Assembly: GCF_905220565.1 (NCBI RefSeq)
Contig: NC_059401.1
Location: 16,860,766-16,924,765 of the forward strand
DNA from: Melitaea cinxia
Lineage: Eukaryota > Arthropoda > Insecta > Lepidoptera > Nymphalidae
Length of the DNA: 64,000 nucleotides
Reading direction: 5' to 3'
Shown piece after piece: positions 33,509-46,100 of the stretch. Under the pieces are notes generated by a model. That model ran no database searches, was not told where the DNA came from, and saw only the letters and a list, made by a program, of their open reading frames with translations. The translations under genes were made by a program, and so were the position numbers. Each line of letters begins with the position of its first letter. The first letter of the stretch is position 1.

Positions 33509-33690
33509 CTAGCTTCCCGCCCCGGCTTTGCATGGGTATTTAACAAAAATTTCATAATCATTTTTCCCCTAATTTTTAAAAAAAATATAGCCTATGTCAC
33601 CCGCAGATAGTGTAGCTTCCAAACATTGAAAGAATTTTTCAAATCGGTTCAGTAGTTTCGGAGCCTATTAAATACAAACAATGAAAAAAA
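33509..33690 (-). mobile_element. Helitron-like element, partial
   Basis: Minus strand ends in CTAG (33512-33509) preceded by GGGCGGGAAG; interior CAAATCGGTTCAGTAGTTTC is shared in style with 53885-54664. 5' end not clear. Confidence 0.5.
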
Positions 33691-33715
33691 ACTTGTGTCT
33701 CTTATACGCTAGAAT

Positions 33716-34817
33716 AAGAACCGGTCGGTGGACTCGCCTCTCTTTTAGAGACATTAAGATACATCTAAATTCTAAGTTAAGTAATGATGTTGTTGAAATA
33801 CGACTGCTTTGATAAATAACATGTTTTAAGAGTAAAAAGAACATGGGTGTCAAAAGCGCGTGGATGTATAAACATTTTATAATAAAAAAAAAAAAAAAAA
33901 AAAAACGTCAAATATTTCCTCTTTATAATATTTATATAGATTGTCATGCCATAAGAATAATCTATAAAGTATTAAAAGATTTTAGAAAACAATCCGGCTT
34001 GAATAGATTCAGCCATTCTCTACTAATTAAACGTGTTGCTAAGCTCACAACTCAAGAACAACTGGGCCAATTCGGTTCCTTCTTTTTTTTTTCTAATACT
34101 ACAAGCTTAGCTTTAGTACCTACAACACAAGTAAAAGTACAAGTTTTAGCTTCTTATTGATTTAAAGTTTATGAAAATTGCGCAGAATGTTCAAAAATTT
34201 AAGGAAACATAACTATTTTTTTTTTAACTTTATGCGTTTAATAATTAGCAAGGCAGGACAACGTTTGCCATTCAGCTTAAAAATAAATATAATAATTACA
34301 ATAAAGTATACAATAATACCTCCATAAAATAATATCTACATTCTGCTTATAATGTAACAAAGATAAAAATATTATACAAGTTCAATTAAAGCAGTTCGCA
34401 AATTCGCCAAATTAGCAGAGACAATTTGATATGTTTTTTTTTTCTCAACGGTTGTGTGCCAAAGTGCCACAGGATGTTTGTGGTCTGTAGACGGCTGTAA
34501 TTAAATCGTCGCTTGCCAAGAATCCGCTACACGTGTTCAGTTCGTATCGAGTCAGCGGTTTTTATAAACGAAACACGTATGAAACAATATCTTTATTTGA
34601 TTATAAAATATTATCTATGACAATCATTGTAAATGGTCTGTAGTTTTTTGATAGATTGAACGTTCTCGAGACACAAATATGTTATATTTTTTGTCTAATT
34701 CCTTAAAAATTTCTGATTGAACTACAAACTATATTATATATACCGGTGACATAACGGTGACTTACTTTAAACTATAAAGCCTTACTCTTCAATTTTATAA
34801 TATTAGAATGAAATAAA
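33716..34817. other. No gene seen; A-tailed fragment and Helitron relic
   Basis: 33843-33905 ends in a long A run and resembles the 102-bp insert at 27776. 34010-34100 (ACGTGTTGCTAAGCTCACAA) is a decayed relative of the 26953 Helitron. The rest is unique. Confidence 0.45.
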
Positions 34818-35024
34818 ATCAATACAATATCCTAAAGCTGAAGAGATCGTTTCTTTGTTTACTTAAGCGCTCTAATCTCAGGAGCTACCCGTCCGAATTG
34901 AAAAATGTTGTGGATAGTCCATTTACCGATGAAGGATATAGCATTATAGCCTATAGGCTATATAATATTTTAGTAAGTTTTTTCCTCAAAACTTAATGTA
35001 GATAAAACCACGGGACACATCTAG
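34818..35024 (+). mobile_element. Helitron-like element, diverged
   Basis: Shares TTGTGGATAGTCCATTTACC and the terminal ACACATCTAG with 21803-22009; its start is decayed. Confidence 0.5.
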
Positions 35025-36274
35025 TTATTAATATAGTGGTTAAACTAAATCAATTTACAATGAAATGAATTATTTAAAATTAAATTTAAAATATTTTTGT
35101 GTTACAGTTTGATGAAAAAGTTATTAATGTAAGTAAATTTTAGTACATTTTTCGTACTCATACAGTAATAAATAGTACCTTCGAAGACCAAAAATTTGGT
35201 ACGATGCTTACCTATTTGAATGTTTTTGATATATGCGTTATATTTTTTATTAACTGTCGCAATTAACTATAATAGTCAATATTTCGATCCAGTAACACCC
35301 TCAACACCCTCAACTCGTTTATTAAATCATTATAATTAAACCGTTTCAAATTTTTAAATAATCACCGTACGGTTAGCAAACCTACTCGTAGTATAATAGG
35401 TAGGTATAATCTCTTAACAAACATCTGCCGGCGACAAACACTTCAGTTCGCGAACAAAAGATGAGTCTGACTACATTCGCGCCTCGCTTCTTATTTACGC
35501 GCACATTAAATTAGATTTCATTTAAAACACCACTACTGTTTACGTGCAATTCGTTTTATAAAACAAATATAAATAATATTTTTAAATTAAATAATAAACT
35601 CATCACTCACTTCACATTTGGAATTTTCAGTAGGGACTTCAAAATATTTTTGTTAGTTAAATTATACGAATTATATGAAAGTGAAGTTCACTTATTCATA
35701 TCTCGTGTATTAAATTGGATTAATAATTATTTACCATGAGCGTCGCAAATAAATTATACGATCGGCCTAATGGTAAGATTTTGAGGTACTTCACCAGCCC
35801 ATATGATTAATGTACAGAGACGACTGTGTTGCAATTTAAAAGTTTTATTATTGTATATGTATAAATTACACTAAGCCCCGCCTGTATCATAAGTTTCAAA
35901 TGATACATAGCTCAATGTTCACATTCACATAACTCTTCTTTAAAAAAAAAAAAAGAATTCAATTCACACGTAACAGATTATCATCACCAAGTAAGCAAGG
36001 AATCCGGTTAAACGGTTACAAATTATCAAACAACTGCATTCAAAGCGAACAAAAGCGAATTACAAGCGAAGTTGAGTTTATAATGAAGTAATTTACTGAA
36101 CAATATCTCGTGAGGCGACATTAATCAAGCAGGCAGTCCATTAGTGGCCGCACAAAAGAGTTGAGACAATCAATATAATCGCGCTACCGCAAAACGCTTG
36201 TGCCCACTTCTTTTTCGTATGACCATGATTTTGATACCGTAAACTATTAAAATATTTTTTTTTACCAGTAAGGT
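35025..36274. other. Repeat-poor stretch without recognised gene
   Basis: Unique. 35400-35520 and 35970-36215 are GC-richer, complex blocks with no coding frame. Confidence 0.45.
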
Positions 36275-36435
36275 GTCGCTGCTGAGTTAAGACCTCTTTT
36301 TCCATATAGGTGAAGATTCAGAGCCCATAACTCCACAAACTTTTCTACTACGGGTCGGCAGATAATTTATCTAAAAAGGATCTAACAACAAAACCAAAAC
36401 CAGGATCTACACATTAACGTGCACTCCGAGGCACA
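36275..36435 (-). repeat. S-family SINE, diverged
   Basis: Antisense body of the S SINE: AGACCTCTTTTTCCATATAGG at one end and GTGCACTCCGAGGCAC at the other. Confidence 0.5.
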
Positions 36436-36763
36436 AGGGCAGTCAATCAATCAATCAGCAATATTAATAAAAAATAATGCTGAAAAATGCATGCATTATA
36501 TACCTATTAATTAAATTATTATGTATAATGTAGTAAGATGGTAACCCTACAAAAACGTCATCTTCAAGGCAGCATGATAGATGAAACATATTTTGTGCTT
36601 CTGAGACGGTGTTGGGCGCGGTATCAATTCTGAAGTTAAATTTAATGTTGCCAAACTAGCTCTCTACTCACTGAACGTTATATGACACGCTTATTTACTA
36701 TATTATATTTAGTACAAAATGCGATATTTTTTTCAATACTTATACAATAAAAGACGACCATTC

Positions 36764-36845
36764 TGGTAAAGTGGTGCATTTAGTCGGCTAACCAACGGTC
36801 GAGGGTTCAATTGCCGCTTTAAGCAGATATTTTGTCATAATTACA
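36764..36845 (+). repeat. tRNA-like SINE head
   Basis: GACGACCATTCTGGTAAAGTG and GGTCGAGGGTTCAATTGCC are A/B-box-like and correspond to the head of the SINE at 48635. Confidence 0.5.
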
Positions 36846-36856
36846 AATAACATTGA

Positions 36857-37160
36857 AACACACACACACACACATCAGCCTATCGCAGTCCACTGCTGGA
36901 CATAGGCCTTCACAAGTTGGCGCCAAAAATGGCGTGAACTCATGTGTTTTGCCCATAGTCACCACGCTGGGCAGGCGGGTTTATGACCGCAGGGCTGGCT
37001 TTGTCGCATCGAAGACGCCGCTGCCCGTCTTCAGCCTGTGTATTTGAAAGCAATAGTTATCCCGCCATCGGTCGGCTTTTTAAGTTCCAAGGTGGTAATG
37101 GAACTTTATTAACCCTTAGTCGCCTCTTACGACAACCACGAGTAGAGAGGGGGTAGCTAT
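36857..37160 (-). repeat. R-family repeat preceded by a CA microsatellite
   Basis: (AC)n at 36857-36875 takes the place of the usual ATC tail. The R body follows from ATCAGCCTATCGCAGTCC to GGGGGTAGCTATAT. Confidence 0.7.
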
Positions 37161-37162
37161 AT

Positions 37163-37450
37163 GTAAAGTAAGTGTATGGGTCAGCTCCGACGCACGACTT
37201 GAGTTTACTCCTTCAGATTGACTGTCTATATAGGCACAAAAAAGGCTAATAAAAAGATTAATACCATATCAAATGGTAAATAAACGAATCAAATAACGCC
37301 AACTATCCATCTAAGATGGCGTTATTAGAAAACGTCGTTACGCCATCAATTGAAACTCTATTGGTTACGATAGATGGCGTTACGACAAACGTAACGAGGT
37401 CATTCGTTCAGTAGATTTTACTCCTTATATTTTTTTCATGCCGTGAGTTA
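37163..37450 (+). repeat. B-family element
   Basis: Shares ~290 bp with 42240-42545, including ATAGGCACAAAAAAGGCT, AAATAAACGAATCAAATAAC and GAGGTCATTCGTTCAGTAGA. Internal inverted words AGATGGCGTTA and TAACGCCATC. Confidence 0.65.
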
Positions 37451-38862
37451 TCTCCAATAAACTCCAAAAACTATTTTCTTCTTTTTGTAAATATTGTGTT
37501 ATATTTTGATATAATTAAAATTAAAACTTATAAACAGATACATCTTAAAATACATAACACAAACATATCACATCGTTGCATTTTATATTCACGCCACCTA
37601 TTTGGTATCAATATTATGTACTCGTAATGCCTCGCTCGAACGATTGGAAAGGTTTTAAATGCGGCAGTAAAAAGTTTACGATCGCAGCACCTGAGCTTAC
37701 ACGTTGATACTATCTCGAGATAACATTGAAATTGTCAACTTTGTAGTGTGTTGTTATATTGTGTATTGAATTTTTCAACTAGCACGTATGTATAATATTT
37801 GACTGGTAATTGTAGACCAATTATTATTATTTTTTTTCTATTAATTTCTATATAAAATGTTAAAATTGTGTTTTATATAAAATAAATTTATAATAAAAAA
37901 CGAGTGTGTCGTAGACTACACGATCGAAGTAAAACTTCTATAGCAATAGGCCTGTATATTAGATATTCGAAACGTAACTGGCTTTGAAAGTTGTTTTTTT
38001 TTTTCACAATTATGAAATGTAAACTGTAGCATTGTACAAAGATTAGTGGTTTTCTTTTGCTACTTATAATTGTAAATTTATAACTTTAAATATAACCTAA
38101 TAGCTTTGTACAGTGGCGACAGTGGGGCACTAGTCGCAAAGCTCCGGCAGGTGGTGGCAAAACGAAAAATTGCTGGACATATTATATGGTTTTCGAATAG
38201 GGGTGGGCGCTAAAAAGGTATTGTGCCCCGAACGCCAGTAAAGCTCGGTACGTCACTGCCTTTGTATGTCTTGTTTTTGATTTGACTCTGTTATCAAGAG
38301 ACAATATAATATGTTTAAGTATTATCTCTCTACTAATGTATAGGAATATTCTAGGAAAATGAATTTAAATTCAAAGTATTTGTATAAAGTTTTAATAAAA
38401 GATTTAAATAAAAGATTGTTTAATTAATTATATTTAATAAAAAATTACATAGGAATGTTTTTGTTTAAATTATAATGTGTTATTGTATATAATTTTCAAT
38501 GTGCAATTTATATAAAACTTTTTTTTATAAAGTGCATATAACCCAAAAATACTATGCATCCTTATTTTGTAAACATTTATATTATTTTATATTTGTTTCT
38601 AAACAAATATAAAAATATAAATATAATTTTAATTCGTCTCTCAGACATGATATTTTTAATGATATTTTATTCAGAAGTCAATGGAAGACGATATACAGAA
38701 AAATATCAAATCTTACACAAGAAGTACAGCGTATTATTTATATAATAAACTTGTTTATGTTTACATATGTCAAAATATATATTTAAACTTCTATATTTAA
38801 AAATTATGACACAATTACGTTGTACATATTTTTTCTACAAGGCGACTTATGTATCTTTATAT
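37451..38862. other. No gene seen; A-family fragment
   Basis: Mostly AT-rich. 37896-37990 is a partial A element (AAAACGAGTGTGTCGTAGAC). 38125-38265 is GC-richer and unclassified. The 63-codon ORF at 38554 has no family likeness. Confidence 0.45.
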
Positions 38863-38985
38863 TTAAGGTGACAAACAAGCGTACGGCTCACCTGATGGTA
38901 AGAGATTACCGTAGCTTATAGACGTCTGCAACACAAGAAGCATCGCAAGCGCGTTGCCGACCCTACACCCTCGATTCCTTAATTT
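38863..38985 (-). repeat. T-family repeat, 3' part
   Basis: AAGCGTACGGCTCACCTGAT through GCAAGCGCGTTGCCGACC in antisense. Confidence 0.65.
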
Positions 38986-39075
38986 TCAAATATGTTCAAT
39001 AAATTTTAGTTTATTTTGAAAACTAATCTAGTCCGCTTTTCCATATCTTGACTTTGACATTTCAATGTAAGCTAA

Positions 39076-39350
39076 TCTATAATATAAAAATGAGTCGCTA
39101 AATGTGTTGCTAAGCGCAAAACTCGAGAACGGGTGGACCGATTTCGCTAATTCTTTTTTTAAAATATTCCTTGAAGTACGAGGATGGTTCTTACGGGGAG
39201 AAAAATTCTAAAAAAAAATTAAATTTCCTGAAAAAGTCTAAAAACAACACTTTTCTATACTCCCATACAAAAGATTTGTGATAATACTTAAAAGTCAATT
39301 TGAACTTTAATACCATACGATAAAGTTTGTGTTAGGCGATACGAAGTTCG
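39076..39350 (+). mobile_element. Helitron-like element, missing its 3' terminus
   Basis: Nearly identical to 26953-27227 and begins with the same TCTATAATATAAAAATGAG after A, but the final GCCGGGTCAGCTAG is absent. Confidence 0.7.
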
Positions 39351-39654
39351 ACAATTTTTCTTTATCAATTCACATAATATTTGTGATTAATTAAATCGGT
39401 TTTCAAATCAGTAGCAAATAAATATTATCAATAAAGTTAGAAGGTGATATGAACAATTTCTTAAATAATTATTTATAAATCTTCTCTTTATTATTTATAA
39501 CTTACACTGAACTTAGACTTTATAGTTTGGCATTAATTAAATTTATCCCATTACTCATTATTAAACCAGAACTTGTCGTGTTGTCCACTTTATAGTACCT
39601 ACTAATTTTAGTATATTTAGAAAATTTATTTCAGTAAATCTATTTATTAGTATT

Positions 39655-39930
39655 AATTCGACCGCGACACCGACGGTTTGCGGGTTCGATTATATCTATC
39701 TTCGCGGATGGATATTTCTATAAGTACAAATATTCCTTTCCACTTTGGATGTCTATCCTTGTGTGTCACATCACCGTGCCACGGGGAGTACGTTAAGCCG
39801 TCAGTCCCGGTTGTTGTCATGCACACCTGATAGCGAGTATAATAGCGCAGTAGAACAGCGTGGTGGATTAAGCTCCAATCCTCCGACGTGGAGAAAAAAG
39901 CCTATGCCCAGCAGTGATATGTTAATTCTA
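39655..39930 (+). repeat. S-family SINE abutting the golgin stop codon
   Basis: CGGTTTGCGGGTTCGATTA (B box), GTCAGTCCCGGTTGTTGTC and TATGCCCAGCAGTGATATG identify the SINE. Its 3' end lies within about 10 bp of the stop codon of the minus-strand gene at 39931, so the gene's 3' UTR must begin in antisense SINE sequence. Confidence 0.75.
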
Positions 39931-40102
39931 TTACAATGTACTAAATACAATTTTTCTCTCGCTATCAGTAAAGTGTAGTACTGCAGCGATTGCGTTCAAC
40001 ATATGCTTTCTTCCCGCATAGTCGCTCGACATGAGATATGCCATAACTACGTTCTTTAAGTATTCCAAATTAGCGCCCTCTCTTGACTGGCTTCTTCTTA
40101 AC
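39931..40102 (-). CDS. GCC1: Golgin exon 13: GRIP domain and stop
   Basis: 57 residues and TAA. SREGANLEYLKNVVMAYL includes the GRIP tyrosine that contacts Arl1; ADAVLHF-like AAVLHFTDSERK follows. Acceptor TATTTTAG at 40103. Confidence 0.92.
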
Positions 40103-43100
40103 CTAAAATATAAAATTATCATCTCAATTTTAACAAATTTTAGTTGATATTAAATTGAACTAGCGTAGTGTACCGTGACCCTGCTTTCTGCTCCTTCTCT
40201 GTTGGTTTGATATCCCTATTTATATATGTATTATTTGTATTATTTATCGAAAATTAAATATATATCTATATGTCGGCTGTTGCTTCTTATCTTAGGAACA
40301 GCTGACTGTGTGTGATCGTTTAAAAAATAAGAAAAAAAAGAGTTTGTTTCAGACCACACGACTGAAGTAAAACTACTTTAACTTCATCTAACTTATATCT
40401 CCCTCTCAACTTCCGTTCGCCTCGCCCGATCACACTTTTCGTAACGCTCTCGTCACGCATTCACCAGCTTACTTCTCAAGTCAAGCGTGCATAAAGAAGT
40501 TTTAATTTAAAATAAAAAATATATCCAAGTTGTTCAAATGGTGAGATCTGTAGATGTAAGATGTTCCGCGTGAAAAAAAAAAAACAATTTCGCAGACCAT
40601 TTTTTATTAGTAACTGACAAATACAACTAAAGAACTGCATATTGGAAAGCGAATTGGAAAGAATTATTTTCCACGTAGATTTTTTTTTTTTTTTACACAC
40701 GGTCATCTGTCCCTAAAGTAAGCAACTTAATGCTTGCGTTATAGCTAACAGCCGACTAGTATAGCTACATATATTTTTTTGAATTGTTTGTTTGAATGTT
40801 ACTTATTGTAATTTAAAGGTGTGTTTAAGTGCTCGCGAAAGGTATTATGCAGAATGAGTCGATCAAAGTAGTTCGTCTATTTTGACAATGTCAAATTTTA
40901 ATCTACGTCCAGAGAACCCCTCATTTGAAAGAACGCAGTAAGGAGTTGAACACCTTATATATAGAGGGATACAAGTGGAAAACATTAATAAAACTATACA
41001 TATTACGAATAGTTCCAATTCGAAGCTAAAACCAAAAATTAGTTTGAACAATTTTAGTAAAAAAAAAATAAAGTCATTCAAACGGAAACAATGGTTTAAA
41101 TATAACATCGGTTTTAGTTTTGTAAAACCTGTCTTTTGTTTAAGCTACTGGTTCTATTTAATTGATTTTATTATTACTGAAACTTTGAAGTCCTTAGAAA
41201 GGTATTGTTTTGATTCTAAATTTAAAAATGAAAAATTGAAATTCGTTACCATGTATTATTTATCTTACCTGTCAATTTCTTCTTTAAGTGTTCGTAAAAC
41301 TTCCTTGAACCTCTCTTTCTCTATTGTTGCATCACGTTGACAATCTCTGTGAATAAGAAAAACAAAATAATTTTAATACAGACCACAAAGTAATTCCACT
41401 GTCCGCTACTAGATGGCGTTGTATACCAAAAATATTACATTTTTTATTGGATACACGACTGTTTATGTTTAGTAAAAATAGTTTGAAATATAGATTGAGG
41501 GAAAAGCTAGTAAAAACCTCATTTATTTACGGATTTAAGAGCTATAGCTGACAGCATGAAACATCCTGCTAAAAATCTGCAGCAGCCCGACAGGGGAAGT
41601 ACCTCGATCTTACAGAAGATCACAGCTAAATAATACTGCTTTCAAAGTAGCACTAATACAACAAGAAATGCAACAAGGAATTATTTTTTTTAAATATATA
41701 TGTTGTGTTTATTTGATGATTAAATAAAAAATCAATCTATAAATACCTGTACTGTCCCTCTAGAACATGCTTCTCACGTCTCAGTTGAGTGATATCAAGA
41801 TCTTTCCTCGCTAATTCGTGGGCATAATGTAGCAAGTGAGGCGGAGCCGTACCATCCTGAGACAAAGGCATATTTAAAACTACTTATAGCCAAACAATAC
41901 ATAATACAGCCTTGTGACTGATGTAGACAGACATGATCCGAACAAACGGTTTAGTTGGACAAGGTTTGAACAAAATGAGTTTAAAAGTATGGTGTCGTGT
42001 GCATTTAATTTAAAATTTTATCATTCAAATATATAAATTTATTATTTTAATAATAAGATAATATGTATTTATCACGGAATAGTGGTTAATGCGTAACTCT
42101 CTTTTCGAAAGGAATTCTGATCGCCAACCTAAAAGTCACACAATTGCTAAAGACAATTTGTACCAAGGGTATATATTTATATTAAAGTTTTTTTTGTCTA
42201 GACAGTCTTAGAACTCGAGTTGAAGTGCCACTATAATATATATAAAAGTGTGTATGTCAGCTCCGTCGCTCGACTGCAGTTCACTCCTTCAGATCGACTG
42301 TCTAAATAGGCACAAAAAAGGCTTAACTAGTCTAAGGAAAAGATTAGACCATATCAAATGGTAAATAAACGAATCAAATAACGCCATCTATCTGTCTAAG
42401 ATGGCGTTATTAGAAAACGTCATTACGCCATCAATTGGAACCTTATTGGTTACGATAGATGGCGTTACGAGAAACGTAACGAGGTCATTCGTTCAGTAGA
42501 TTTTACTCCTTATATTTTTTTCATGCCGGGGGTCTTATATGAAAATCAATTCTTAAGGCGTAAATTCTAATAGTATAAAAAAACGAGTATGCTTTCGACC
42601 ACACCACTGAAGATAATCTTCTGCACAATAGGCATGTACTTTGTCTTAGATATACGAAACATATATAGCTATGAGAGAGAAAGGAAATGTGTGCCCGCAC
42701 CTCCCTTTCTTGCTTCGCCTCTCCCGATCACACTTTTCGTAACGCTCTCGTCACGCATTACAGCCAAACCAGCTTACTTAAATAATATTTACATCAAAAA
42801 TATAAATTCTTAAATAAAACAAAGCTTACATTTAAGACCATATGTCCATCTTTGAAGTTACCATCTTCAGTGCTGACTTTTCTAGAACGATCGTTCCTAG
42901 ACCTTATGTAGTTGTCTGTTTCTTCGAGCAACGTTTCGTATCTATCTCTTTGCGTTTGTACTTGCTTTTCTAAACTTTGTATTCTCGTTTTGAGATCTGA
43001 AACCACTTCTTTGTGGTATTCCTTCTCGGATTTTAGTTTCTGAAAATTATGGAAAAAATGAAATTTTTGTGATTTGTGCTTTTGTGGCTAGGAAAAAAAT

Positions 43101-46100
43101 GTCAATTTACAAAACAATATTTAAAAGAGAACCAATTGAAAGTTTATCCGAAAAATGAGAAATATAATATAAAAAATGTTTTGAATTACTTTTTAACCAC
43201 TTTCAAAAAAGGAGCTTCCTCCTTTTTTGAAAGTGATTAAAAAGTCAATTCGATTGTATATCTACAAGTACTTTTCTAGCTATATCTAGTAATGCATATT
43301 TACTTGACCAATTTTTCTTCGACCTACGTTGTATTATACCGCATATAATCTTTCACTCGGTACACCGATTTTGATAATTCTTGTTTTAATCGAAAGCTGA
43401 TGCTTGTCTTGTAATCTGATTTAAATTTGTTTGAGATCTGATCACAAATTTTTGAGTAATATTTGATAATGCGTATTTACAACTACTATTTTTTGCGTCT
43501 ACTTACGTTGTATTACTTGTCGATGTAATGCAAGCAGGTTGAAGACTCGAAAAAAGTTTAAGCATTCTTCAGATAGTTTTAGACATATTTAATTTATTAT
43601 TATCTTATATTACTTTTGTATTATATTCATCACTCATCATTACTTCAGCCTATCGCAGTCCACTGCTGGACATAGGCCTGGTCTTGCCCATAGTCACCAC
43701 GCTGGGCAGGCGGGTTGGTGACCGCAGGGCTGGCTTTGTCGCACCGAAGACGCTGCTGCCCGTCTTCGGCCTGTGTATTTCAAAACCAGTAGTTGGATGG
43801 TTATCCCGCCATCGGTCGGCCCTTCAAGCCGCAAGGGGGTAGTGGAACCGTGTTATCTCTTAGTCGCCTCTTACGACACCCACGGGAAGAGAATGGTGGC
43901 TATATTCTTTACTGCCGTAACCACGCAGCAGATTATATTATATTGTTTTCGCAAAACACAAAAAAAAATTAACTAAAAAAAATTGGTTGTCTGTAAAGTT
44001 GGTTTACGGACGATAGTTTAACGTGACAACGTCATAACAAAACATCTCCTAGGACGTGTAGGCCAATCGAGTGGAAGAGAGATAGATGCGGCGCAAGTCA
44101 TCGAGTCATCCTTTTTTGTGCACGCAGCCGACCTCCATCGATTTATTAGACGTTGTCACGCCAAAAGGACCACATTCATGAAATCACCGTTACATTGCCA
44201 GTGATACAGTATATGAAGTAATGTCACCTCTTCATGAAGCCGCAGAGAATCAAACTTGTCTTGTTTCTCGTCTTCCAACAGTAACATATAAGTTTCCACT
44301 TTTTCTTTTAATACTGCTATCTCGCTTTTTAGATCTTCTATCTCGCTTTCGACTTCTTGTCCACTCTCTCTAACCTGATAACAACAAAAAAAAAATATTA
44401 TCTATGGTTAAAAAAAAGTTTTGATTCGCAGTTTTATAGTTCTCACAGTTGGTATAATTGTAGTGTTGCCATATAAAAGATTTTTTTTTTTTAATTGACG
44501 TAAATCAAAAATTAAATAATTTTTCTAATATTTTTATTTGGTGCTTTTTGAGGAACGCCAAAAGATTATGCCGTGGACACTAATAACGTATTTATTTTGT
44601 TTAAAAAGTTAAACTTTTTCTTTTGCACCCTATTATTGGTTATCGGGTTTTGGGTCTCTTTCTTTTAATCACGATGTTGATTTCCCACTAAAAAATGTTT
44701 TTAGGTTTCCGTACCCAAAGGGTAAAAACGACTTCGCTGTCTTGCCGTCCGTCTGTCTGTCTGTCACCAGACTGTATCTCAAGAACCGCGATAGCTAGAC
44801 GGATGCAATATTCAAAAATTATGTATTTATGTTGCCGCTATAACAACAAATAATACAAACAAAATAATATATATATTTAAGGGGCTCCAATACAAAAAAC
44901 GCAATTTTTTCCCATTTTTGCTCGATATTAATAAATGGTAACAGGTAGGCACTTGAAATATTCACAAAATACTTAATTGTATATTTCATCATCATCATTA
45001 GCCATAGTCCGTCTATTGCAGACGATTTAGACAGTGTCAGACAAACACTGTGTCACCTAGGACACTCTTCAGGAAAACGCAGAGTTGAATTGTATATTTA
45101 GTTTAGTAATAGTAAAATTAAAATAAAAAATTATTCAGACAAACAAAAATTGTCTAAATATTTTACCTAGTCAATGGTACGGAACCCTTCGGACGCGACT
45201 CCGACTCGCACTTGGCCGGTTTTAATTAATATTTTTTTGCTGTCGTTATTATGACCTAATATCTGACAAACTTTTAGACAGAAAAAAAACTATTACAACG
45301 ACATATATAACAACTCACCTTAGCATTATGCAACTTGTAATTATCGAATTCGTTTTTCAGTTCATCATATTCCTGCCTACATTTACTGTGAAAATTCTCA
45401 TAACCGTCAAGTTTGAAGATAGCCGACAAATCAATGGGATTGCCAAGTTTGTCGTTTTCCGCGATTAACTCCTTTTTGAGTATGTGTATTTTGTCTATTA
45501 TTGTTTGCAGATACTCGCTATCTGCTAATTTTTCGTTATCCGTTTCGCTTATCTGATTCTCCTCTGAAATTTATGTTTATTTTTAGTATACCATTTTTTT
45601 CGACGATTGTTAGATTGGTGGACGTTTACAGATTATGTTTTATTTAATGGCGTTAATTTACCACACTGAATAAATCCCTGAATATATGTCCACACGACCT
45701 TTTTAGCCAATTGGAAAACCTTTTTTTTTATTATTTTATTTATTCTTAATGTACACCAAAATACAGACCCATATAAAGAAAGATACAATACAAGATATAC
45801 AAAGGCGATCTTATCGCTAAATAGCCATTTATTCCGGATAACCTTTGGGTACTGGACACGATACAGTAGCAGCGGTTAGAAGTGTGCACAAATTCAGGAG
45901 GAAAATTAATAATAACTAACGTAACTAACTAAAAATACGAGGCATTATCAGACATACGTAGACATAAACTACGATATGATAGACTTACATCAATATAAAA
46001 AACTTATATAGAAATAAGCAAATATTTTTTTTTTATATATAAAACACATATACATACACACATATATACATATGAAATAAACTACAAATCACGACAGTTA

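Noticed and set aside
38554..38745. 63-codon ORF
   Set aside because: AT-driven composition and no support.
40975..41340. 121-codon + strand ORF
   Set aside because: Opposite strand of golgin exon 12 and its intron; Lys/Phe-rich and without any domain.
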